A stretch of DNA of 64,000 bases from Actinomycetota bacterium (GTDB lineage: Bacteria; Actinomycetota; UBA4738; HRBIN12), in assembly GCA_005884925.1 (NCBI GenBank), contig VAYU01000025.1, positions 1 to 64,000 on the forward strand, given 5' to 3'. Below are positions 49,597 to 57,085 of the stretch, one piece after another (the stretch's first letter is position 1; each line of letters opens with the position of its first letter). The notes under the pieces are model-generated. The model was not told the DNA's origin, ran no database searches, and worked only from the letters and a program-made list of their open reading frames with translations. The position numbers and the translations under genes are program-made.

Positions 49597-51833
49597 CCCC
49601 GCGCGCGGCGACCCTGATCTCTCGAACCCTGATCGGACTGGGGCTCGTGATGATCGCGCTCGCGGTCTTCGTGAGCAGAACGACGTTCTCGCGAGCCGAT
49701 CCCCACGAGATCGTCGTGATCCCGCAGGCCCTCGAGCCGCGGGTGCTCGCCGCTGCGGACGCCCTGCGTCGCGACCCCGGGGTGGCGACCGACCCGGCCC
49801 TCGCCGACGCGCCAGAAGTGATGGTTCACGAGCAAGACCGCGTCGCCCACGGCGAACGGCTGACTACGACGGCCAACTCTCCGGGCGCGAGCGTCGTCTT
49901 GGTGGTCAGCCTGCTGTGGATGGGGACGGGGAGCGTGATCGTGTCCCGGCAACCTCGCAACCTGGCTGGGTGGGTGTTCCTCGCGCTGGGCTTCCTGATC
50001 GTCCTCGAAGGACTTAGCCAGATCATGGTGTTCGCCGCGTTCAGGGCGGATGCGGCCGTCCCGCTCGCGTCGGTGTGGGCCATCGCGGGTGAATACGCGG
50101 TCTATCCCATCGTCCTCCTGCCCCTGCTGTGGCTGCTGTTCCCCGACGGCCAACCGCCATCGCCGCGGTGGCGGTGGGCCGTACGGGCGTACCTCGTCGC
50201 GGTGTGGATCGCGTTGGCCGCGTACGTGGTGACACCGGGGCCGCTGAACAACTTCGTGGACTTCGGCGTCCTGTACATGAACCCACTGGGCGGGTCAGCC
50301 GTATCAGGGATCGCCCCTGCGATCACCGGCATCGGCGGCATGGTCGCGCTGATCCTGACGATCGCGACGATCTTCGGCGTCCGAGGTCGATTCAAGCGGG
50401 CGACGGGGGACGAACGTCAGCAGCTCCGGTGGCTCGTCTTCGTGACGACACTGGCGCTGGTGCTGTTCGTCGCCATCTTCGCGGGCGGGCTCATCGTCGA
50501 ACAGATCTTCCATCACCAGAACCCACAGATCGGTCGTGTCGATGTGTTCGACCTGCTGTTCAGTCTGTTGGCCGCTCTGGTCGTGATCGGGATCCCCGGC
50601 GCCTATCTCGTCGCGATCTACCGCTATCACCTCTGGGACCTCGACGTCGTGATCAAGAAGGCGCTGGTCTTCGCGCTCGTCGCCGGAGGGCTGACGGTCG
50701 TCTCGCTCGGGGTCGTCCTTCTGCTTCCGGCGCTGGTCGTCGGGACTGGGTTGACCGGGACGGAGCGCACGGTCTTCGTCGTCGGCGTCGCCATCGGCAC
50801 GCTGTTCGGTCCCCTCCGGCGACTCGCGCGGCGACTCGCCGACCGCATCGTCTATCACACGCGAGCAACGCCGTATGAGGTGCTCACGGAGTTCTCCGGC
50901 CGCGTCGGGAGCACCTACGCGACCGACGACGTGCTCCCGCGTATGGCTCAGGTCCTCGCGCGAGGCGCCGGAGCGCCATCCGCGCGCGTGCTGCTTTCGG
51001 TTCACGGGGAACGACGAGTGGCCGCTTCGTTCGGCGAGACCGCGGATGGCTCCGATTTCGAGGTCACGGTCACGCATCAAGGCCAGGAGCTGGGGGCGCT
51101 CGCGGTGACGATGCCAGCGAACGACCCGATCGACCTAGCGCGCGAGAAGCTCGTCCACGACCTCGCGGCGCAGGCCGGCCCAGTGCTCCGCAACGTTGCG
51201 CTGATCGAAGACCTTCGGGCGTCCCGACAGCGCCTCGTCGTGGCGCAAGACGACGAACGTCGCAAGATCGAGCGGAACCTGCACGACGGCGCGCAGCAGC
51301 AGCTGGTCGCGCTCGCGGTCCAGCTGCGACTGCTGGAGCAGACCGCGGGCAAGGACCCGGAGCGGGACCGCGAGGTCGCGGCGAGGCTCGGCTCCCAGGC
51401 GAACGCCGCCCTCGAAGATCTACGCGACCTCGCGCGCGGGATCTACCCGCCGCTCCTGGCGGACAAGGGGCTCGCCGCGGCCCTCGAGGCCCAGTCGCGC
51501 AAGGCGGCCGTCCCCACGACGGTCGAGGCCGACGACGTCGGCCGGTACCCCCAGGGGATCGAGTCGGCGGTCTACTTCTGCGTGCTCGAGGCGCTGAACA
51601 ACGTCGCGAAATACGCAGGGGCCACGCGCGCGACCATCACGCTGGCGCAGGCCGATGGTCACCTCTCGTTCGAGGTGGACGACGACGGAGCGGGGTTCCA
51701 GGTGGATCGAGCACGCGGCGGGACCGGCATCCAGGGGATGGCCGACCGGCTCGATGCGATCGGGGGCTCGCTCACGATCCGGAGCGTTCCTGGGGAGGGC
51801 TCGACCGTCGGCGGACGGGTGCCTGTCACGTAA
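49593..51833 (+). CDS. Array kinase 6: membrane sensor histidine kinase with extracytoplasmic insert
   Basis: 746 residues, the longest of the array, ATGA overlap with kinase 5 and TAA stop. Unlike the others it has a hydrophilic loop of about 60 residues (about 32-95) between the first and second transmembrane helices, placed to be outside the membrane and a candidate sensor. Landmarks: FPDGQPPSPRWRW, HLWDLDVVIKKALVF, VYHTRATPYEVL. His564 in NLHDGAQQQL; LEALNN, DDGAGFQ (final Asp replaced by Gln) and GTGIQGMADR. It converges on the lone receiver gene with a 12-base gap and no visible terminator. Confidence 0.92.
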   Translation: MTPRAATLISRTLIGLGLVMIALAVFVSRTTFSRADPHEIVVIPQALEPRVLAAADALRRDPGVATDPALADAPEVMVHEQDRVAHGERLTTTANSPGASVVLVVSLLWMGTGSVIVSRQPRNLAGWVFLALGFLIVLEGLSQIMVFAAFRADAAVPLASVWAIAGEYAVYPIVLLPLLWLLFPDGQPPSPRWRWAVRAYLVAVWIALAAYVVTPGPLNNFVDFGVLYMNPLGGSAVSGIAPAITGIGGMVALILTIATIFGVRGRFKRATGDERQQLRWLVFVTTLALVLFVAIFAGGLIVEQIFHHQNPQIGRVDVFDLLFSLLAALVVIGIPGAYLVAIYRYHLWDLDVVIKKALVFALVAGGLTVVSLGVVLLLPALVVGTGLTGTERTVFVVGVAIGTLFGPLRRLARRLADRIVYHTRATPYEVLTEFSGRVGSTYATDDVLPRMAQVLARGAGAPSARVLLSVHGERRVAASFGETADGSDFEVTVTHQGQELGALAVTMPANDPIDLAREKLVHDLAAQAGPVLRNVALIEDLRASRQRLVVAQDDERRKIERNLHDGAQQQLVALAVQLRLLEQTAGKDPERDREVAARLGSQANAALEDLRDLARGIYPPLLADKGLAAALEAQSRKAAVPTTVEADDVGRYPQGIESAVYFCVLEALNNVAKYAGATRATITLAQADGHLSFEVDDDGAGFQVDRARGGTGIQGMADRLDAIGGSLTIRSVPGEGSTVGGRVPVT

Positions 51834-51845
51834 GAGACCGGCCGA

Positions 51846-52217
51846 TCAGGACCCGGAGGCCTCGGTCCAGGCCGCCTCCAGGCGGTCCGGGCCGAAGACC
51901 GCCTTGGGGATGTACGAGGCCGCGCCGCATTCCGCGGCACGCGGCGCATACTCCTCCTCCTCGTATGTCGAGAGGAGCAACACGACCGGGGGACCATCGG
52001 CGCCCAGGATGCGACGGGTCGCCTCGAGCCCGTCGATCCCGGGGAGGTTGACGTCCATCAGCACGAGGTCGGGTGCGAGGTCGGCCGCCATAGTGACGCC
52101 CTCCTCGCCGGTCGCGGCCTCGCCGACGACGTCGAAACCGTCGGTGACGTCGACCACCATGCGCGCGGCGAGGCGGAACGGCTCCTGGTCATCGACGATC
52201 AGCACGCGAACGGGCAT
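51846..52217 (-). CDS. Single-domain response regulator (receiver only)
   Basis: 123 residues. Acidic pair in VDDQEPF (9-10), acceptor Asp55 in VLMDVNLPG, the Thr/Ser position in LLSTYEEEEYA, and Lys in YIPKAVFG. There is no output domain. ATG 52215-52217. It faces the end of the kinase array, and its EEEEYAPRAAECGAASYIPK stretch is typical of NarL-type receivers, so it may accept phosphate from the array and act as a sink or relay. Confidence 0.9.
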   Translation of the reverse strand: MPVRVLIVDDQEPFRLAARMVVDVTDGFDVVGEAATGEEGVTMAADLAPDLVLMDVNLPGIDGLEATRRILGADGPPVVLLLSTYEEEEYAPRAAECGAASYIPKAVFGPDRLEAAWTEASGS

Positions 52218-52308
52218 CTGGATCTCCGACTCGAGCGTCGCAGAGGACGTCGCGTCTGACAGTGGTGCCAGCACCACTCCCCGTGTCCCCTTCGGTACGT
52301 CGAGGAGC

Positions 52309-53766
52309 TCAGGATCGGCGCTGCTCGTCCGCCTCGCGCCGCTCCTTCGACCCCGGCTTCTTGAGCGCGGCGGTTCGCGCGAGCTTCGCGCGGAGATCGC
52401 TCGGGGCATCGGTGGACCCGTGCTCGGCGACCGGTTCCACCAGGCGGTCGAGCAGATCCGAAGCCGACTCCCGCCCGACCGACGTGCGCGCGGGCCGCAG
52501 CTCTGGGACGACCACGACCTCGGGCCGCGCCGTCGCATCGGTCGGTTCGACCTTCGCGACGGGGACAGGCTCGGCCTCCGGCGTGGTGATCGGCTCGGGC
52601 GGTGGTACGGGTTCGGAAGGTGGAACGATGGGTGCCGGCTCGGGTTGCGGCGTCTCGACGACCGGCTCCGGCTGCGGCGTCTCGACGACCGGCTCGGGCA
52701 TCGTCGGCTTCGGAGCTGGAACCGCAACCGGTCTCGGCTTGCGCCTCGGGGTCCGCTGTTTCTTGGGCGTTGGCTGGCGGCGCCGCGCCGGGGCCGGCTC
52801 GGGCCGCGCAACGCGAACCGGCTCGGGCTCCGGCTTCGCAACGATCGGCTCGGGTTCGGGAACCTTCACGACGTCCTGTGAGACCGGGATCACCGTGGGC
52901 ACCGGCATCCGACTCCGACGCCCCGGTTGCGCAAGCGCCGCCAGTGCTTGCTGGAGCTGACCCTCTGCACGACGGCGTGCGGCCTCGCTCGCATCCAACT
53001 TGTGCTGGAGCGAGGCGACGCGCTCCTTGATCCGATCGCCCGCTTGTTCGATCGCGACCGCGCGGTCGACCTCGACCAACGCGAGGTCTTCCGGCACCGA
53101 CTCGGCGAAGAAGGGCACCCCGGTCCCGATCTTCGCCGCCGGCTCACGCATCGACAGCAACGAGAGGGTCAGGGCCAGCAGCAACCCGAGCCCGATCGCG
53201 ATCTGGTACCCGAGCCATGAGAACCGAACGTCAGACGTCAGCGCCGCATCGCGGTACTCGAACTGTGCGACGAAGGGTTGCGCCCCGATCGCCGTGTACG
53301 AGTAGAAGGTCGCTGGTCCCCGTTCATTGGTCGGTGTCCGCTTCGTGACGACCCACGTCGGCGCGCCGGCTGCTGCGACCGCCGCGTCGATGTCCGCGTC
53401 GTTCAGCGAGTGGGCGGAATCGAGGGGCTCGTGGAGCGAGGACCACAAGAGGAAGTGTTGCGGCGACCAGATCCGGACCGCCCTGATCCGGGCGTCGTTC
53501 ACGAGGATCTCGTCGTGGACCTCTTCGATCACGAGATCGCTCAGCGATCCCGTGATCGGCAACGATGCTGAAGCCGACAGGACGTTCGGCTGGATCACCC
53601 GTTGGCTGAGCGCGGCATCCAGGGCGGCGGTGTCACGATGCCGCGTCGCGACCGCGCGGTGCTCGGCGGGGAACGTCAAGACGAACAGAACGAGGAGCAC
53701 CATGGTGAAGGGCCACCACACCCTGGCGCTGAACTCATCCCGCGTGAAACGATCGATGAAGCGCAT
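52309..53766 (-). CDS. Membrane protein with coiled coil and long Pro/Glu-rich tail
   Basis: 485 residues. A transmembrane helix (about 17-33), an external domain (about 34-178) with SPQHFLLWSS and TWVVTKRT features that might be a single Cache/PAS-like sensor, and a second helix (about 184-203) give a two-helix receptor layout. Inside, a coiled coil (about 235-280) is followed by about 170 residues rich in Pro, Glu and Val/Arg (about 290-450), including a 9-residue repeat PEPVVETPQ. No kinase, GGDEF or HAMP domain follows, so if it is a sensor its output is unknown. It is upstream of the lone receiver on the same strand, about 90 bases away. Confidence 0.75.
   Translation of the reverse strand: MRFIDRFTRDEFSARVWWPFTMVLLVLFVLTFPAEHRAVATRHRDTAALDAALSQRVIQPNVLSASASLPITGSLSDLVIEEVHDEILVNDARIRAVRIWSPQHFLLWSSLHEPLDSAHSLNDADIDAAVAAAGAPTWVVTKRTPTNERGPATFYSYTAIGAQPFVAQFEYRDAALTSDVRFSWLGYQIAIGLGLLLALTLSLLSMREPAAKIGTGVPFFAESVPEDLALVEVDRAVAIEQAGDRIKERVASLQHKLDASEAARRRAEGQLQQALAALAQPGRRSRMPVPTVIPVSQDVVKVPEPEPIVAKPEPEPVRVARPEPAPARRRQPTPKKQRTPRRKPRPVAVPAPKPTMPEPVVETPQPEPVVETPQPEPAPIVPPSEPVPPPEPITTPEAEPVPVAKVEPTDATARPEVVVVPELRPARTSVGRESASDLLDRLVEPVAEHGSTDAPSDLRAKLARTAALKKPGSKERREADEQRRS
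52646..52699. repeat. Two 27-bp direct repeats inside the Pro/Glu-rich gene
   Basis: 52646-52672 and 52673-52699 differ at few positions and encode two copies of PEPVVETPQ. They indicate recent expansion of the low-complexity tail by slippage. Confidence 0.75.
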
Positions 53767-53861
53767 CCCCCTGGCGTCCCTCCTCAGCCGCCCGACGGTT
53801 GAGGGTACCTCCCCAGGTCAGGTGGGTCGACGGCCGGAAGTCGGTCGGACTGGCGAAAGGC

Positions 53862-54977
53862 CTACCTGCCTTCCTGCAGCGAGAGCTGCAGGAAGGCGCG
53901 TTCCACGACAAGCCGCGGGTTGAGGTTCACATCGTCGGCGAGCGCAGCCCTCGCCTCCTCCATCGCCGCCAGACCCGCCACGGCCTTCGTCAGCGAGCTG
54001 TCCTCGGCCACCTCCCGATCCGGGTTCAACAGAGCGCGATCGGACGCCCCGGTCCCGGCGGCGACCGCGTCGCGCAGCAGGGCCGACGCCGCCATCAGGA
54101 CTCGATCGAGATGATCCCGTTCGGCCCGACGCTCCCGGCGGTGGAACCGGGTCTCGATCCGCCGGATCGAGCCCCGGTACGCCTCCTCGGGCCGTCCCTT
54201 CTCATCGAGGAACGGCGCGAGCTCGGCATCGAGCTCGCGCCCGAGTCCTTTCTTGTGCTCGGCCGCCGCCGCGATCACCGCGTCGGCGGCCTCGAGCGCC
54301 CCCGCCGCCCCCATGGACCCGAGCTCGAGCGCGCGCGCGGCCACGTCGCGGAACGCGAGCCCGTCGTCATCCACCGCCATCCGGCGGGCGCGTCCGAGGT
54401 TCCCACCCGCCAGGCGCGCGGCGAGCCGGGCCCGGGCCGCCGCGACTCCCTCGGCCTCGAGCTGCTCGACCACGAACGGCTCGCTGAGCGCCGTGAACGT
54501 CACGATGTGGCACCGGCTCCAGATCGTCTCGGGCAGCTCGTGCGCCCGCGCGGAGAGCAACAGGAAGACGGCGTCGGCGGGAGGCTCCTCCAAGACTTTC
54601 AGCAACGTGTCGGCGGCTGACGGCGACAGTCGGTCGGCCTCGCGGATCAGGAAGACCTTCCGGCCGGGCTCCGGCGCGGTCAGGTAGGCGGGATGCCACA
54701 CCTCTTCGCGCACGGTGTCCACGTGGATGTCGCGGCCCTCCGGCTCGACCACGAACTCGTTCGGATGTTGGTCGCGAAGCGCGAGCCGGCAGTCGCGGCA
54801 CTCGCCGCATCCGCCGTTCGCGCACAGGAGCGAGGCGGCGAACGCCCGCGCGGCGAGCGACTTGCCGGACCCTTCGGGCCCGGCGAAAACGTAGGCGTGG
54901 TGCGGGCGTTCCGCCGCGCCGCGGAGGAACGTCATCGCGGCGTCCTGTCCCGGCACGTGATCGAGAACCGTTGGCAC
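53862..54977 (-). CDS. holB: DNA polymerase III delta-prime subunit
   Basis: 371 residues, a clamp-loader AAA+ subunit. Walker A is GPEGSGKSLAARAF (about 33-46), a C4 zinc module CANGGCGECRDC (about 52-63) follows, and ETIWSRCHIVTF holds the sensor/SRC motif. Like most delta-prime proteins it is in the DnaX/HolB fold but may lack ATPase function. GTG start at 54975-54977, 47 bases after the Tmk fusion. The topA-tmk-holB order is conserved in Actinomycetota. A hairpin overlaps the last codons. Confidence 0.93.
   Translation of the reverse strand: MPTVLDHVPGQDAAMTFLRGAAERPHHAYVFAGPEGSGKSLAARAFAASLLCANGGCGECRDCRLALRDQHPNEFVVEPEGRDIHVDTVREEVWHPAYLTAPEPGRKVFLIREADRLSPSAADTLLKVLEEPPADAVFLLLSARAHELPETIWSRCHIVTFTALSEPFVVEQLEAEGVAAARARLAARLAGGNLGRARRMAVDDDGLAFRDVAARALELGSMGAAGALEAADAVIAAAAEHKKGLGRELDAELAPFLDEKGRPEEAYRGSIRRIETRFHRRERRAERDHLDRVLMAASALLRDAVAAGTGASDRALLNPDREVAEDSSLTKAVAGLAAMEEARAALADDVNLNPRLVVERAFLQLSLQEGR
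53868..53897 (-). terminator. Hairpin in the last holB codons
   Basis: GCCTTCCTGCAGC (53868-53880) and its complement GCTGCAGGAAGGC (53885-53897) form a perfect 13-bp stem with a 4-base loop, ending 3 bases before the holB stop. On the minus strand it is followed by AGGTAGGCCTTT. It probably ends the topA-tmk-holB transcript while being part of the coding sequence. Confidence 0.5.
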
Positions 54978-55024
54978 GTCACCAAGAGTAACGACGGCCG
55001 CGGACGTGCGGACCGTCCGGGGAT

Positions 55025-57070
55025 TCAGTTCGTCGGGTGGTGATCATCACGCTCGTGGACCGCGCGCTCCAGCGCGTCGCGGACCGAATCGAACACGCTC
55101 GCCGGATCGCGGTTGGCGTCCACCACCACGAACCGCTCCGGGTGTTCCTCCGCGATCTTGAGGTACGCGTCCGCCACCTTCGCGAGGAACTGCTGTCCCT
55201 CCTGCTCCATCCGATCGCGCGGCTCGTCCTCGGATCTGGCCAGCCCGAGCTCCGGCTCCAGGTGGAGCAGGATCACCATGTCCGGGAACAATCCCTGCGT
55301 CGCCCAGACGTTCAAGGACAAGACGTCAGGCTCGCCCAACCCGCGCGCCCATCCCTGATAGGCGAGCGACGAGTCCACGTACCGGTCACAGATCACGACC
55401 TTGCCCTCCGCCAGCGCCGGCCGGATCACGCTGGCCACGGTCTGCGCGCGGGCGGCGGCGAACAGGAGCGCCTCGGCTCGGGCATCCAGCTTGCCGGTCC
55501 CCGGATCGAGGAGGAGCTCGCGGATCTGTTCCCCTGCGGCCGTCCCTCCGGGTTCACGCGTGACGAGGACGTCGAGGCCGAGCGAGCGCAGGTGGGCTTC
55601 GGCCATCGCGATCTGCGTGCCCTTGCCGGCGCCCTCGACGCCTTCGAAGGCGATGAACAGGCCGGTGGCGGGAGGTCGCTTGAGTTTGGGCACGAGGGTG
55701 AGCGGGACGGGACGCGACAGACGGTACCGCTTGAGCAGGCGCCTGGTGTTGATGCCGGCACCGACGACCAGCGATCCGGCGACGGCGAGTGCGAGCCGCG
55801 TCCCGGACAGGTCGATCCGGTTCCCCCCGACGTAGAACTGCCCGGGACCGATCCATCTCACGAACGTCTCGAAGCCCTGCGCAAGGGTCGGGAACGCCGC
55901 GAGCGACAGGAACAGGAACATCCGCGACAACGTCGTCAACGACCCGAACGTCCGGCCGCGGAACTCGTCGACGACGTTCTCCTGCAGCAGCGTGTACCCG
56001 CTGACCCACGCCAGACCGCAGAACGCGCCGAGCCACACGGTGAACACGATGGCCCAAGAGAGGTTTGGCATCGTCGCCAGGACGAACAGGGAGGCCGCGG
56101 CGGCGATCAGCGACCAGACGAACACGATCTCGCGATCGACGACCTTGGCCGCCTGTCCGGCCGTCGCCATCCCGAGCCCCATCCCGACGCCGAACGCGGT
56201 CACGACCAGCCCCCATCCCGATGGGCCGGCCTCGAGCGTCGACGTCACGAACACCGGACCGATCGCGAGCACCGCTCCGACCGCGCCGAAGGCGACCACG
56301 ATGCCGCCCGTCATAGCCGACGCGATCGAGTTCTCACGGAGGAAGTTGATCCCGTCCTTCGTGTCCCGCCAGACACGCGACAGCGTGAGGCGTTGGGTGG
56401 TGTGGCTCGGCTGCGGACGGATCGCGATCCCCGCGACCATGCTCGCCGAGAACAGGAATGTGCCCGCGTCTAACAGAAGGGCGAGCGACTCCGGCTGGGT
56501 CGCGAGCGCGGGGATCCGCCCACCCATCCAGATCGAAACGGCGGTGAGGACCGCGAACGCCGCGCCGCCGATCGGGAGCGTCGCGTAGGAGCTGAGCAGC
56601 ACGAGCGAGTTCGCGTTGGTGAGCTGGCGTCGCGGGACGAGGTTCGGGAGCGACGCATCCCGAGCCGGTCCCCACAGCAGCGATAAGCACTCGATCGCGA
56701 ACGACAGCAGGTAGATCGCCCACAACTCGCGCAGGAAGACCATCGACAGGTACATCGCGCCCCGCGCCAGATCGGCGACGATCATCAGACGCTTGCGATC
56801 GAGCCGATCGACGAGGGTGCCGGCGATCGGACCGAACAGGAACGCGGGAAGCGTGCGGGCGATCATGACGCCCGCGACCGCGAGCAATGCGGTTCCGCCA
56901 CCGAGGTTAGCGACGATGGCCGTCACCGCGACGAACCCGACCCAGTCGCCGAACGATGAGACCGACATCGCCGCGAGCAGCCGGACGAACGCCCGGTGCG
57001 TCAGCAGATCCTTGAAGGTCGCCGACCGTGCGCCGCGGAGGACCTCGACCTCCTCGGCGACGGACGACAC
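55025..57070 (-). CDS. tmk: MFS-type membrane domain fused to thymidylate kinase
   Basis: 681 residues. Residues 1-455 form a 10-12-helix major-facilitator-type domain with the loop motif GTLVDRLDRKRLM (about 83-95). From residue 469 a complete thymidylate kinase follows: P-loop FEGVEGAGKGTQ, TREPGGT, the DRYVDSSLAYQG motif, and the LID with RSEDEPRDRM. Most bacterial Tmk proteins are about 210 residues and soluble. Membrane-domain Tmk fusions next to topA are, to my recollection, also found in Streptomyces. The transport domain may be inactive and serve as an anchor. GTG start, 15 bases after topA. Confidence 0.92.
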   Translation of the reverse strand: MSSVAEEVEVLRGARSATFKDLLTHRAFVRLLAAMSVSSFGDWVGFVAVTAIVANLGGGTALLAVAGVMIARTLPAFLFGPIAGTLVDRLDRKRLMIVADLARGAMYLSMVFLRELWAIYLLSFAIECLSLLWGPARDASLPNLVPRRQLTNANSLVLLSSYATLPIGGAAFAVLTAVSIWMGGRIPALATQPESLALLLDAGTFLFSASMVAGIAIRPQPSHTTQRLTLSRVWRDTKDGINFLRENSIASAMTGGIVVAFGAVGAVLAIGPVFVTSTLEAGPSGWGLVVTAFGVGMGLGMATAGQAAKVVDREIVFVWSLIAAAASLFVLATMPNLSWAIVFTVWLGAFCGLAWVSGYTLLQENVVDEFRGRTFGSLTTLSRMFLFLSLAAFPTLAQGFETFVRWIGPGQFYVGGNRIDLSGTRLALAVAGSLVVGAGINTRRLLKRYRLSRPVPLTLVPKLKRPPATGLFIAFEGVEGAGKGTQIAMAEAHLRSLGLDVLVTREPGGTAAGEQIRELLLDPGTGKLDARAEALLFAAARAQTVASVIRPALAEGKVVICDRYVDSSLAYQGWARGLGEPDVLSLNVWATQGLFPDMVILLHLEPELGLARSEDEPRDRMEQEGQQFLAKVADAYLKIAEEHPERFVVVDANRDPASVFDSVRDALERAVHERDDHHPTN

Positions 57071-57085
57071 GGGCGGCCGCGCCTC

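Noticed and set aside
34509..51833. Whole kinase region interpreted as an assembly error or artificial duplication
   Set aside because: The kinases differ clearly in membrane regions, lengths and His-box details; only kinases 5 and 6 share long similar stretches.
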